From NCBI RefSeq assembly GCF_949987515.2, contig NC_082687.1, positions 26,872,132-26,936,131 of the forward strand: 64,000 nt of DNA. Direction: 5' to 3'. Origin of the DNA: Delphinus delphis. Lineage: Eukaryota; Chordata; Mammalia; Artiodactyla; Delphinidae. The stretch's first letter is position 1, and each line of letters opens with the position of its first letter. The notes below the pieces were generated by a model. The model was not told the DNA's origin, ran no database searches, and was given only the letters and a program-made list of their open reading frames with translations. This document shows positions 22,521 to 34,565 of this stretch, one piece after another. The position numbers and the translations under genes are program-made.

Positions 22521-22599
22521 GAAAAAAAGAGTAAATGGGCAATGGTGTACAGGCTGGATAAGAGGTATCAGAGAATCATAAAACATACTATTCCACTTG

Positions 22600-23345
22600 T
22601 CAACAAAAAAATTAATCAGTTGATCAAAGAAAGAAATGGAAAATTTTTCGAACCAATTTGAGGATTATAACCTGGGAATAGCCTCTCACAAAACTCTGAG
22701 AACTGTTCCGTCCATCAGAGGTCAAACCACAGTTATGTAAGTTTTTGAGACAGAGGGCTGTACATTAAATGACATATTTTTGACAGTTTATACAATCTAG
22801 CAACTAGTGGGTCACGGGTCATGGTGGCCCCTTACAAGATTAAGAAGGAAGTTTTAAGCTGAGGGTACATGCATATTCATGAGGGGGTGGTGGTGTATGC
22901 ATATTATGAAGGAGCTTGATCAGAGGAGAATTCAGTATAGAACTGGGGCAAAGGTTGACAGAGTCCAGGCTTGGGTCGACTGGAGTCATAAGGGTCATAA
23001 AGGTCAGCAGCATCATTCCTTAGGTTCCAGTTAATCTGATGGTTGAGTGCTCCAGGGGGTTTGAATTCTGCAAAACAGCCCAAGAATGAGCTTCAGGCTA
23101 ATCTTTACTTTTGAAACAGAACTGGGAGTCTTTACAACTGATACATTGTCTCCTGATTGGGTTATCTCCCTGGCCTGGTAATAGCTGTTTGTTTTTTACC
23201 TTCTTTTGTTCCTTAAAATCTTTAACTCCAGAGACCTATTCTTCTGCAAGGGCAAGCATTGTGGCCAGGCTTAGATCACAAACTTACGTTAAGAAAGTTG
23301 TGTCTGGTTCTCTTCCCTTGGGGACCCCCTGCCCTATCTGCTTAC
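22600..23345 (-). mobile_element. Endogenous-retrovirus LTR-like repeat
   Basis: The segment 22627-22720 (ggaaaatttttcgaacca, 'tgaggattataacctggga', 'aactctgagaactgttc') is also found at 39461-39548, so this is a dispersed family. Composition and length suggest an antisense LTR. The boundaries and family are uncertain. Confidence 0.45.
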
Positions 23346-23365
23346 AGGTTCCTATTGAGCAAAAG

Positions 23366-25500
23366 TTAAAAAAAAAAAAAAAAAAGGAAAAAGAAAAGTG
23401 ATGAAAAAAGCTGCTAAGAGATAAATCGTAAGATTCCTAACTCTTTCTTGAAGAAAGTGTTGCCAGTTAAGACTAAAGAAATCTTTTTTATTAAATCAGC
23501 AGTAAACTGGATTATGTGGCCTCCACAATAGATATTATTATATATTACATATATGTAATACATAACATATAAATAAATAATATGAATGTTAGAAATATGA
23601 GTTCATATCAATAGGCTTCCATAATAAGAAAGTGTCTAGCTTTATAAACCGTCTTTGGGGATAAACAAAAACAACATCCTGCTAGATCTAAGAATTTGTA
23701 ACTGTACACCCACACACACATCTCCCAAGATTAAAATAATCTGATTAAGAAACCATAGTGCCCCCTTAAAGCTGAAATTTTTTAAGACTGTGAGTAAAGT
23801 TGACAGTGATATAGCTGATGCAATATATGATGATAGCTCTTTATTAGAGATTTTAAGGATTAACTATAATTGGAAAGAAAACTAGACCACCAAGCCTCAT
23901 TTAGGTATTATAGATTTTTGCATAAAATTTTAACTAGTCTTCAGTTGCAAATTTTGCTCTCACTCTGCTTGGCTTCACCTCTTTTCAGAAAATATATGTC
24001 GTGCAGTCTTGGGCTCCCTGAGGATAGCTAGTATGGTCAGTTCGGTGTTGCTGTAGACTTCAGATGTGGATATTGTCACCCATTTGCTCTTTCCAAAGAC
24101 AGGGCACTTATTTCAGGACACCTGTCCTGTTGTATCAGCTTTTAAAAAAATGCTGGTGACAGTGTAGCTGAAAATTCAAATGGTAAAAGGATTGGAAAGG
24201 GTCAGCATCTTTCCTTCTGCTGATTTTTAAAAACTGATTCTCGAGAAGAATGTTTCTGTGCAGCATGACCAGGCTGTGGCACCACTGATCCTATCATTTG
24301 CAAGCCCCTTCGTTATCAGCATAGATGGCCACACCATTCATTCAACCCATAGTGATGAGAATCAGACATGAAGATGGCTGAAATAATTGGGTCAAATCTG
24401 CAGCAGGCCAATTCACTGGTCACATAAAAATGAGGGCATATTCAAAAATCATAATGGATCATTCCCTGCAGGTAAAAAAGGAGTGATGCTAGTGACGTAT
24501 CAGCTAATTTCAGAGGGACACTAGCAAGTAAAATGATGTAGATGATGTATTTATATGGGTGTGGAGTAAAAATAAACAATACTGTTTTTCATAGAAATGT
24601 AGGCAGATTTATGTCCCAAACATCAAATTTCCAGCTCATTTCCTCTCATAATAAAAATGTTAGTAATGGAAGCATTGGGGAGTCAGAATATTTTAAGCTA
24701 TTATTTTGAATACTTTCTGCTATGTTATGCTGGGCTGGCTTTCTTTTTCACTCTGAATCCATCCTCTGCCCTTCCTTGCTGTATTCTGTGCCCCGGGAAG
24801 CTGATCTGCTTGGACTACAGCAAAAGGCTCCTTTGTCCTCTGGCTTCCAGTGGGTTTGGCCAATAGGGGACATGAACGCAAGATCAGGGAAGGGAAGAGA
24901 GCAAGGTCCAGCACTAATGGCTTCTGCTTCCCTTGGTGGGGTCATCCCTCCACAGACAGTCATAGCTCTTTTTTATGTTTTTTAATTTTTAGCAGGATTC
25001 CAATATTTTTACTTGAATTAACACTCCTAGGGTTGTTGCAAGTCTTTAGTTAATATCCAGAATGCTGAAAAGGTAATTTTGACAAGTTTTGCCAGCGTTT
25101 TCATTGCTTTTATGGAGGAGCAGGTTTGGGGTGGCCATTACTCTACCATTCAGAAGTTAACCTCCTTCTAAGACAGCATTTTTGAAATTCATTTAAGTTG
25201 TTTTAGTACTTTGTTCATTTTTTATTTCTACCTAGTATCCCATTATATGGATATATCACAATTTGTTTATGTATCTGCCAACATATGTTTGAGTTTCTTT
25301 GTGAATATGTGTCTTCTTTGTTCTTGGATAAAATCCTAATACTTGCTGGGTCATAGTTTTATAAGGAACTAATAAAACACTGTAAGTGATTTTAGAAGGA
25401 ACAACTAGTTTTTCAAAGTAGTTGAATTCTTCTACACTCCATCAAATGATGTATTATGAGAGTTACAGTTGATTCACATCGTCATGGTCATATCTTTGTC
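23366..25500. other. Unassigned intergenic sequence
   Basis: No gene recognised. An AT-rich patch with TATATTACATATAT lies at about 23530-23585. Several phrases near 25190-25330 ('cccattatatggatatatcac', 'tgtttatgtatctgcca') resemble antisense L1 and may be a short L1 fossil. Confidence 0.4.
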
Positions 25501-25503
25501 AAT

Positions 25504-25660
25504 CTTTTTTTTTTAATTGAAGTATAGTTGATTTACAAAGTTAGTTTCAGGGGCTCAGCAAAGTGATTCAGTTAGATATATGTATCATGTATATATATAT
25601 ATATATGATATATATATATATACAATACATATATGTACCATATATATCTCATAGCTCTTT
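25504..25660 (-). mobile_element. L1 3' end fragment plus AT repeat
   Basis: 'aattgaagtatagttgattt' and 'caaagtgattcagttagata' are the reverse of the L1 3' end. A (TA)n-rich tract follows at about 25590-25650. Confidence 0.72.
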
Positions 25661-25790
25661 TCAGATGACCCATTCCTTCCACACAGCCTCTCCATCATCG
25701 TGTTCCTCTTTGCTGTTACTTCACCATCCCAAGTGGTTTCCATGCTCCTTGACCAAACCTTTGTAAACAGTCCCTCTATTGAACACTCTT

Positions 25791-25912
25791 TTTTATTTCC
25801 CCCTTGGCCGCGCTGCAGCATTCAGGATCTTAGTTCCCCCACCAAGGATAGCATCCACGACCCCTGCAGTGGAGGCAAGGAGTCTTAACCACTGGACCAC
25901 CAGGGAAGTCCC
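25791..25912 (-). mobile_element. Short CHR SINE
   Basis: Reverse CHR: 'ttggccgcgctgcag ... ccaccagggaagtccc'. TSD ctattgaacactctt (25776-25790) and ctactgaacactctt (25913-25927), one mismatch. The short A tail suggests moderate age. Confidence 0.93.
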
Positions 25913-25927
25913 CTACTGAACACTCTT

Positions 25928-26882
25928 CAAATCGCCCAACTTGACCAACCATGAGTAACCTTGACTGAATCATATGATGGTAATCATTATTTAGAATTAT
26001 TTGACAGTGTTAATTCAAAACAGTTGTGTGATAATAACAAAAGGTGTGGCTGTTTCCCTTTACCTTGTGCATAGCTTCCTTGATACACCTGAGACAAGAT
26101 TCGTGGAATGTACCTTCAATATTATCTCCGACCTTCCTCAAGGGTATGTGGCCTTGCTTTTATTAAAATGTCTCTGGGTCTAAGAGCAGTCTTAGGGAGG
26201 GAAAGCAAGTAACTCTGTCAGGTTGACTCAAGTCAGGCTTCCATTCACCAAATGTGTAATTTTTGGTGATATAAATCACCTGGTTATCCAGTTTACTGGG
26301 AGCCAATCCCCATGGTACTTCTGTATACTTTCTTTCTATCTTTTGTTCTGGAATATCTTTTCAAGGATATTCATATAGCAAGCAGCCTTGAGAGGTAGAG
26401 ATAGCCTCTCCTTCTAGGGCAAAGAGCACATTTGTTTCCCGACTAGGATGATAAAGACAATGTCTCTCTCCAGGACAAAGGTTGACAGGTTTACTCTCAG
26501 GTCATTATAAAAGACAGCGTTTTCTAAGCTCAGAGTTGCTCGGCTGTGGTGCAAACTCCTTCCTACACAGCATACACCTGGGTCTCTCCACCTCGCCCCA
26601 TAGGACTTGGGAGGCAAGAGGAATCAATGCAAACATGAAGCTCTTACTGCCTGCTGTGCTGTTAGTAGAAAAGTCTTTTGCCTCTGACTCAAATGTCTCA
26701 TGTCTTGTCAGCATCCATGAAACTGTGGCAGGCTAACCTGTTAGCTTGCAAATACGGTACAAATCTCAGACCCTTCACAGATATTAACAGTCCAAGAACT
26801 CCTAGCTCAGTGGCCCACCATCCTGAAGCCATGTGTTTCTATGTCAGCCACTAACATTCTGGTCATTTGTTACGGTAGCAAC
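25928..26882. other. Unassigned intergenic sequence
   Basis: No gene or confident repeat. Several overlapping 60-85-codon frames on both strands carry no recognisable signature. Confidence 0.4.
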
Positions 26883-26898
26883 AGAAAATACATCAGGC

Positions 26899-27023
26899 GG
26901 GAATTCCCTGGCGGTCCAGTGGTAAGGACTCCGCGCTCACTTCCAACGGCCCGGGTTCAATCCCTGGGTGGGGAACTTAGATCCCACAAGTTACAAGGCA
27001 CAGCCAAAAAAGAAAAAGAAAAA
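26899..27023 (+). mobile_element. Short CHR SINE
   Basis: Starts gggaattccctggcggtcc, with an AAAGAAAAAGAAAA tail. TSD agaaaatacatcaggc (26883-26898) and agaaaatacattaggc (27024-27039). Confidence 0.94.
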
Positions 27024-27039
27024 AGAAAATACATTAGGC

Positions 27040-28236
27040 AAGGTATTTTTCTACTTAAGTCTTCCTTCCTGGGATCACTGATCACAAACCCAGGGTTCCT
27101 GAGAATAAGGAGAGTTAAAAAACTTAGTTCTGCGGCACTTGCCTGATTCTTATATCCTGACTTAGAGACCCTCCTAGGGAGAGTGTCAAGGAGGAAGGGG
27201 AAAAACAAAGACACTGCTCACCTGTTTTCCTCTCCTTTCCCAAATGAGAAAATTGGGAAAGCACAAATCATACGATTCACACCCAAGGAGTTAAAAAAAA
27301 AAAGTCTAGTTCTGCATCTACAAAGTAAAGCCTGGTGGGCTCCAATCAGAGCTTTGCATGCACAGAATATCGCTCTACGGGGCGAGAGAGGAATCAATTC
27401 TCACTCCACCCCCAGATCTGACCCACATAAATCCAAGCAGGACATGTGCTCATGAGTTTACACAGGGCAACTGACAGCCTAAAACACATGAGAAAAGTAA
27501 GAGGTAAAACTCAAGCTCCATAGAGAGCTCTGCTCACATGTGAAAGAGAAAACTTCCTCCACACAGGGGCGAAATCCTCCCATGAATTCTCCTTACTTCA
27601 TGTAAGTCAAGTCTTCTTTCTGTGGGGATCACCACAGCCTAGCATCTAAAGTACACTAAATGACACAGTGATTTTTGTTTAAATCCTAAAAGAATTTGTC
27701 TCAGTATAAAAATAGTTTCCTTTCTCAGTGCACAGATCATCCTAACAGATAATGCACAGAATCTTCTTCCTAACCAGAAATACCTTCTCTCCCAAGTCTC
27801 CTGAATTATCTAGTTTTGAATCTGTTACAATTATTAAGGTTTTTCATATTCCTTTTAGCCTGTAAATTGATATGCCAGAAGTATCTTAAATCAGTCTGAA
27901 AATAAAATATCAATTAAAAAAAACTTCCTCATCAGAGTTACTGGAAAGTTCATCCACTGAGTAATAATTTATAGAAAAGGTGATTTATTATTTACTATGC
28001 GAGTCGCTTGCACCTTTCACAGGATCCTCTTCACTCGAGTGACAAAGGATAACATACACTACTAAGAATTACAGGTGGCTTAAGATACTTTATCACCTTT
28101 CTTGTGAGGTAATTGGGGATCCTGACAGTCATTAATCCAGTAATGCCAATAACACACTTTTGAAGAGGAGGGCAAATGTTCTATTTAACTATTTCAGTAG
28201 TTTAAATAAAGAGCCTTTATTAAGAAGATCTAATAT
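27040..28236. other. Unassigned intergenic sequence
   Basis: No gene, RNA or confident repeat recognised. Confidence 0.4.
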
Positions 28237-28251
28237 AAAAGTTAATGTACT

Positions 28252-28618
28252 GGGACTTCCCTGGTGGCGCAGTGGTTGGGAATACGCCTGCCAATGCAGG
28301 GGACACGGGTTCGGTCCCTGGTCCAGGAGGATCCCACATTCCGTGGAGCGGCTAAGCCCGTGCGCCACAACTACTGAGCCTGTGCTCTAGAGCCTGCGAG
28401 CCATAACTACTGAAGCCTGCGTGCTCTAGGGCCCGTGAGCCGCAACTACTGAAGCCTGTGCACCTAGAGCCCGTGCTCCGCAACAAGAGAAGCCACCGCA
28501 ATGAGAAGCCCACGCACCGCAGTGAGGAGTGGCCCCCACTTGCTGCAACTGGAGAGGGCCTGCGCACAGCAACAAAGACGCAATGCAGCCAAAAAATAAA
28601 TTAAATTAAATTTAAAAA
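28252..28618 (+). mobile_element. Long-form CHR SINE
   Basis: Starts gggacttccctggtggcgc, has the repeated 'actactgaagcctg' modules and an A/T-rich tail. Perfect TSD aaaagttaatgtact (28237-28251 and 28619-28633). Confidence 0.95.
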
Positions 28619-28831
28619 AAAAGTTAATGTACTGAGGGAATAGACCCGAATCAAGAATGTGAAAATTAAATCTGTTAAGCAAAGAAAGCCATCAGAAGTT
28701 GTTAGGCAAAATAAATAAATAAAAAATAAATTGTTAGGCAAACCCTGGAATTGTGGGGAGTAGGATCTGAAAACAAGAAGCAAAGCCAAGGACAAAGGCT
28801 AGTCCAAGTCAGAAACGCAGGCATGAGACCC

Positions 28832-29094
28832 TAGGACTGCAATTCCCAAATTGTGTGCTGAGGGGCCACAGAGCACTGGAGTGGATTCAGAGGCCGCAGG
28901 GATTGGATAGTTTAAATTTTTCAGAGAAACACAGAAACATCTGTCAGACATTATATGAATGTCTACAATTAGGTTGTTTGGACTTAATTATTTACTAAAT
29001 GGAACTATTAGAAATTTCTTTGGCCTAAGGACACCATGAAAAACTTACTGAGATTCTAAGGGTGCTGTGAAACAAAGTTGGGGAATCTCTGCCT
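28832..29094. mobile_element. hAT-type DNA-transposon fossil (non-autonomous)
   Basis: The ends are imperfect inverted repeats: left ctgcaattcccaaattgtg; right, on the reverse strand, cagagattccccaactttg. The 8-bp flanks CCCTAGGA and CCTTAGGG fit the 8-bp duplication of hAT elements. No transposase frame remains. Confidence 0.65.
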
Positions 29095-29460
29095 TAGGGA
29101 CAAGCTAAGGTTCAAAGGACATTGAGAGACTGCTCAGAGGAGAATCAGAGAAGCACATTAAAAGTGGAAATGACAGCATCTCCAGTTTCTACATAGTTAA
29201 TATACATGGTGGGGCCTTTTCTTTCATGTGATCCTGGCTCTAAAGAAAAGAACTCTTGTGCCCTGTTATTCTGAATTTACTACAGGATCCCTGTATTAAA
29301 AAATCAGTGAATCTTGCTTTTAAATCAGTAAATCTTAATAACAAAAACAAAACCGAGATTTTCGATGTTGATTTTGGGATGGAACTAGAGTTCCCCAAAT
29401 ACTTAGTGTGGGAAAGTCTGCTGAAATTTAAATACATTCCTAGTGAAGAAATGAGGGAAC

Positions 29461-29606
29461 GTGGGAATTCCCTGGTGGTCCAGTGGTTAGGACTCCGTGC
29501 TTTCACTGCTGAGGGCACAGGTTCCATCCCTAGTCAGGGAACTAAGATCCCACAAGGCACTTGGTGCGGCCAAAAATTTTTTAAAAAAAGAAAGAAAGAA
29601 AGAAAA
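29461..29606 (+). mobile_element. Short CHR SINE
   Basis: Starts gtgggaattccctggtggtc, with a (GAAA)n tail. Perfect TSD agaaatgagggaac (29447-29460 and 29607-29620). Confidence 0.94.
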
Positions 29607-29689
29607 AGAAATGAGGGAACTGTATACTGAGATTCATTTAGCAACTTTATAATAGCCCATTATAAAATTTTAAACATTTACTCTAAATT

Positions 29690-30642
29690 AGGGGTTGGCA
29701 GACTTTTTCTATAAAAGGCCTGATAGTAAATATTTTAAAATACTCTTTTATTTTTTTTTACAACTCTAAAAATGTAAAAGCCGAAAAGAAGTGAGTACAT
29801 TTACATTGTCACCAACCAATCTCCAGATCTCTCCACGTCTTACAAAGCTGAAACTCTACCCCTGCTGAATTAACAATTCCCCATTTCCCCTGTACACCAG
29901 TGTATATAGCAGCATTGGACACCATTAGGGGACAGGAAGGAGAGTGCTCTGGTCAAGGTCAACAGCAATAGAGGAGGATCACATCCATACCTCCTCCTCC
30001 AGGTACATACAATTATGTTCATAGAAGCTATCCACAATAAGCAAAAGGTGGAAACCAATGTTCACAGCAGCATTATTTGAAATAGGCAAAAGATGGAAAC
30101 AACCCAACTGTCCATCGACAGATGAATGGATAAACAAAATGTGGTTTACACATTCAATGGAATACAATTCAGCCTTAAACAAGAAGGAAATCCTGATACA
30201 TGCTACAACACGGATGAACCCTGAAAATATTATGCTAAGTGAAATAAGCCAGACAAATAAAGGACAAATATTCTATGCCTCCACTTATACAGAGTACCTA
30301 GAATAGGCAAATTCATAGAGACAGAAAGCAGAATAGTGGTTACCAGGGACTTGGGGGGAAAGGGTAATAGAGAGTTAGTGTTTAATGAGTAGAGTTTTCA
30401 GTTGGATGATGAAAAAGTTCCAGAGATGGAAAGTGGTGATAGTTGCACAACGATGTTAATGTACTTAATGCCACTGAATTTTAACCACTTAAAATAGTCA
30501 AAATGGTATATTTTCTGTAATGTGTATTTTACCACAATAAAAAAAGAAATGTAAAAACCGTTCTTAGCTCATGGGCCATACAGAAACAGACTGTGGACCA
30601 CACCTGGGTTGCAGGCCATAGTTTGCTCTGAATCATCAGACC
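29690..30642. mobile_element. DNA-transposon fossil split by an L1 fragment
   Basis: The left piece (29690-29765: 'ggggttggcagactttttc', 'taaaaggcctgatagtaaat') and the right piece (about 30555-30642: 'tcatgggccatacagaaac', 'ggttgcaggccatagtttgc') are two ends of a common hAT-type mammalian MITE. The L1 at about 29990-30550 lies between them. Confidence 0.6.
29990..30550 (+). mobile_element. Old L1 3' fragment
   Basis: Sense L1: end of ORF2 ('ggaaacaacccaactgtcca', 'tggaatacaattcagcctta', 'gtgaaataagccagacaaat') followed by 3' UTR ('accagggacttggggg', 'tgtattttaccacaataaaa'). The 82-codon frame at 30058-30306 is a decayed C-terminal ORF2 remnant. Confidence 0.85.
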
Positions 30643-31382
30643 CAATAAACAAAATGACATAAAATAATTTTTTAAATTACAATTTATTTCTATTTTAACA
30701 TGAACATGTTAGAGTTTCACATTTAATGTACTTATTACATTTACCAAAACTTATACATGCAACTACAGTATTTATCTACCAAAACATACTTGAGTCTCTT
30801 TAAGACAAGATAGATTGTACATAAAGACATCTAGACACATAGAGATATGGTGATACACCCAGGAATCTACAGCTTTATCTGTTACAGATGTAGAGAAGTA
30901 TAGGAGAGGGAAAGATCAATAAACCATGGCATCTTCAACAAAGCTTAAAATGTAGCCTGAAGATGTGGTAGGTAAAGCTGAAACTTAATGGGTGAAAATA
31001 CTCAAAGTTCAAATTTGAAAGTTTGATATTATAGCTTGTACCACTTTTATCTTCTTCCCCACTCATCTGGTGCATAGTAAACAATTTTCCTTCCATTTGG
31101 GCGTAGGAGAAAAGATTACACTTTACAAAGTTAAGCATAGTGTTTAAGATCTGCTAGGAGCTCTACCCTGCATTCTTGCAACATTTAAATCTAAAACTCA
31201 CTTAACTCTTTGACTGGTTGACACAACCTCAGACTCTGAAGGCAACATATTCCTAAAGGAGAAAAGCTTGAGGCAATTTATCTAGACTTAAAGTCAGCTC
31301 TAAGCAAAAAAAAAGAAAAAAATCACTCTAAGCAGGAAGCTTCTTTCAGATTAGGTAGACAGTATATACACACATAGACACA
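30643..31382. other. Unassigned intergenic sequence
   Basis: AT-rich. No gene or confident repeat seen. Confidence 0.4.
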
Positions 31383-31466
31383 AGACACTGTTTCAGTTAT
31401 CCATTCACTGGAACAAATGCATAACAAACAACCCTAAACTCAGTGAGGTAAAAAAAACCATTTTCA

Positions 31467-33380
31467 GAGAGAACTAGCACCATGGTGTCCGGCTGCAGGA
31501 TTGGCCCGTCCATCCTCAACAGCGACCTGGCCAGTTTAGGGGCGGAGTGCCTTCGGATGCTGGACTCTGGGGCCGATTATCTGCACCTGGATGTAATGGA
31601 CGGGCATTTTGTTCCCAACATCACCTTTGGTCACCCTGTGGTAGAAAGTCTCCGAAAGCAGCTAGGCCAGGACCCTTTCTTTGACATGCACATGATGGTG
31701 TCCTGGCCGGAACAGTGGGTAAAACCAATGGCTGTAGCAGGAGCCAATCAATATACTTTTCATCTCGAGGCTACTGAGAATCCGGGGGCTTTGATCAAAG
31801 ACATTCAGGAGAATGGGATGAACGTTGGCCTTGCTATCAAACCAGGAACTACAGTTGAGTATTTGGCGCCATGGGCTAATCAGATAGATATGGCCTTGGT
31901 TATGACAGTGGAACCTGGATTTGAAGGGCAGAAATTCATGGAAGGTATGATGCCAAAGGTTCACTGGTTGAGGACCCAGTTCCCGTCTTTGGACATTGAG
32001 GTTGATGGTGGAGTAGGTCCTGACACCATCCATAAATGCACAGAGGCAGGAGCTAACATGATTGTATCTGGCAGTGCCATTATGAGGAGTGAAGACCCCA
32101 GATCTGTGATCAACCTGTTAAGAAATGTTTGCTCAGAAGCTGCTCAGAAACGTTCTCTCGATCGATGAAACCACAAGGAGTCCAGTGTTTCTGCTTATGC
32201 GATCTCCTTTTTATTGGAAAACAAGAATATTGACTACCGAATCGTACCACAGTTGAGGCAGTGCTGCTTCTCCTAGCAATTATTCATTCCAGTGACTAAA
32301 ATCCATTTTGCAGAATGTTCCAAGAGGTTAGAAATTGGTATGTATTATGTTTTCAGTGATGGAATTTAAAGATTAGTGTGGTAAAATACCATTTTTACTG
32401 GGAGACTTGATTTTTATAAAGAGTAAAAATATGGCTGTATCAAGGTTATGAACAGAAATATGTCTTAATGCTTAAGGAAGGCATATTAGCTACTATGAAA
32501 AATTTTTTTTTCTGTATTTCTAAAAAGAGTTTTCTTTGCTTCTTGGCTTTTCTGAAAGCAAAGGAAGTCCTGTTTTTCCTGTTCCGTGTCATTTTTGATT
32601 TGTGTATTTGCGTGATAACTAAGTTTGGATCTGGCAGAGATGGATGGCTCTTCTAGCTTCGAAAACATCTATTTTTTACTTTGCACCTTATATTTGATAC
32701 ATAAAAAAACCAGTGTATTATGAAGTCCAGGGATTTTCAGGTGGTCTGTTGTAAAACGCAAGCACCAGTTTTATCAGGGTGTTTTCTTTGTTAACTTTGC
32801 TATAGCGGCAGGTTATTCAGTGGTTCTTCCCCCACCCCCTACCCACCCTCCACCAACCCCATTTCCCCCTTTTCTTAATCACACCCACTGTTCTGAAGGA
32901 CATAAAATGTTTTCCTAGCTGTATGCTAAAAGGAAAGGAAGGCCTCTATTTGTAAGTAATATTAAGTTGAATCCTCTCTTCCCCTTTCTATTTGTTTGAC
33001 CTTAGCAAACCAATCCAACCAACCTCTTTGAGCTGATTATTAACTGATTTATATATTGAATGTAATCATAACAACAGTGGGGGGTTGTGTTGAGGATTAA
33101 GAGATACTATTAATTATATACGTAAAGCTTCCACTACTATTCCTAGAATTGTAGGGTAGTAGAATTTGAGGATACGCAATACAAAGTAGCTATCATTATA
33201 TAAATGTATGCTTTGTAGATTATAAAGTATGGTGATGATATCTCATTAAACCCACAAATCAGTCCTATGAATGGTAAGACAGGTATGTTTGTCCCCATTT
33301 AAAAAATGAAGATACTAAATAAAGCTCAACAGGCTGGTACCATGGAAAGGAAGGATCCAGTAAAGAAAAAAAAAAAAAAA
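31467..33380 (+). mobile_element. Processed retrocopy of RPE mRNA (whole insertion)
   Basis: Intronless copy of a spliced, polyadenylated transcript. It has a very short 5' leader (gagagaactagcacc before the ATG), the full coding region, about 1.2 kb of 3' UTR, an AATAAA (33318-33323), and a 15-bp A run ending at 33380. The 8-bp duplication cattttca is present at 31459-31466 and 33381-33388. The left copy is preceded by an A run (gtaaaaaaaac), compatible with L1-machinery integration. The pure A tail and unmutated duplication argue for a relatively young event. Confidence 0.9.
31482..32168 (+). CDS. Ribulose-phosphate 3-epimerase-like retrocopy with intact 228-codon frame
   Basis: RPE interconverts D-ribulose 5-phosphate and D-xylulose 5-phosphate in the cytosolic pentose phosphate pathway. 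The protein starts MVSGCRIGPSILNSDLASLG, ends EAAQKRSLDR, has the usual length of 228 residues, and shows no stop or indel. The TIM-barrel metal and catalytic residues of the family are present: His35, Asp37, His70 and Asp175, in the 'HLDVMDGHFVPN', 'DMHMMV' and 'EVDGGVG' motifs. Differences from the human enzyme as I remember it number about ten. Two fall in conserved places: Trp75 where I expect Lys (VSWPEQW), and Glu148 where the phosphate-contacting loop normally reads EPGFGGQKF. There is no obvious promoter and the 5' leader is minimal. It could be a transcribed retrogene, comparable to the primate retrogene RPEL1, or a young pseudogene kept open by chance. Identity is near certain; function is unknown. 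Confidence 0.75.
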   Translation: MVSGCRIGPSILNSDLASLGAECLRMLDSGADYLHLDVMDGHFVPNITFGHPVVESLRKQLGQDPFFDMHMMVSWPEQWVKPMAVAGANQYTFHLEATENPGALIKDIQENGMNVGLAIKPGTTVEYLAPWANQIDMALVMTVEPGFEGQKFMEGMMPKVHWLRTQFPSLDIEVDGGVGPDTIHKCTEAGANMIVSGSAIMRSEDPRSVINLLRNVCSEAAQKRSLDR

Positions 33381-33402
33381 CATTTTCATTATGCTCATGG
33401 AT

Positions 33403-34565
33403 ATTTTTAACTTTATTTTTTTAGAGCAGTTTTACACTCACAACAAAATCGACAGAAATGTACAAAGAATTCCCATATCCCCCCCCACCCCCGAGAGCCC
33501 CACACACACAGCCTCCCCCATTATCAGCATTATTCACCTTAATGGTACATTTTTCATCAAGGATGAATCTACACTGACACAGCATAATCACCCAAAGATC
33601 ATAGCTAATCACCCAAAGTCCACAGTTTACCTTAGGGTTCACTCTTGGTTGTTGTACATTCTTGGGTTTGGACGAAATTATAAGGACATACATTCATCAT
33701 TATAATATCATATAGAATATTTTCACTGCCCTAAAAATCCTCTGTGCTCTGCCTATTCACCTTACCCCTCCCCCCATCTGGCAACCACTGATCTTTTTAT
33801 TGTCTCCATAGTTTTGCCTTTTCCAGAATGTCATATAGTTGGAATCATACAGTATGTAGTCTCTCCAGGTTGGCTTCTTTCACTTAGTAATATGAATTTA
33901 AGATTCCTCCATGTCCTTTCATTGCTTGATAGTTCAATTTTTTTTAGCGCTGAATAATACTCCATTGTTTGAATGTACCACTGTTTATTAAACTGTTTAT
34001 TATCTAATCTTGGTTGCTTCCAAGTTTGGGAAATTATGAACAAAGGTGCTATAAACATCCATGTGCAGAAGATTTTTTTTGTGGACATAAGGTTTAAACT
34101 ATCTTTGGGTAAACAATAAGAAGTGTGATTGTTGGATCCTATGGTAAGAGTGTGTTTCATTTTGTAAGAAACCATCAAACTGTCTTCCAAAGTAGCTATA
34201 CCATTTCACATTCCCACCAGAAGTGTATGAGAGTTCAATCACTGGTGAAATCCTCAGCAGCATTTGGTGTTGTCAGTTTTCAATTTTGGCCATTCTAACA
34301 GGTATGTAGCAGTATGTCATGGTTATTTTAATTTGCATTTCCCTGATGACATATGATGTGGAGGATCTTTTCATATGCTTATTTGACATCTGGATATCTT
34401 CTTAGATGAGTTCTGTTAAGGTCTTTGGCCCCTTTTTTAATCATGTTTTGCTTCCTTGTTGTTGAGTTTTAAGAGTTCTTTGTATATTTTGGATACCAGT
34501 CCTTTAACAGATGTGTCTTTTCCAATTTTTTTTCTCAGTTTGTGTCTTTCTTCTAGTTCTCTTGA
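33403..34565 (-). mobile_element. 5'-truncated L1 fragment
   Basis: Antisense L1: 3' UTR at the left ('gagcagttttacactcac', 'tccccccccacccccgag'), then decayed ORF2 C-terminus (the minus frame 34190-33831 belongs to it), ending near 'gtgtctttcttctagttctc'. The TSD gctcatggat (33393-33402) and gctcattgat (34566-34575) has one mismatch. It is inserted in the older repeat at 31383-35060. Confidence 0.85.

Noticed and set aside
23900..24640. Possible gene-derived segment with short open blocks ('gaccaggctgtggcaccactg' region)
   Set aside because: No frame stayed open long enough and I could not recognise a parent gene or retrocopy hallmarks.
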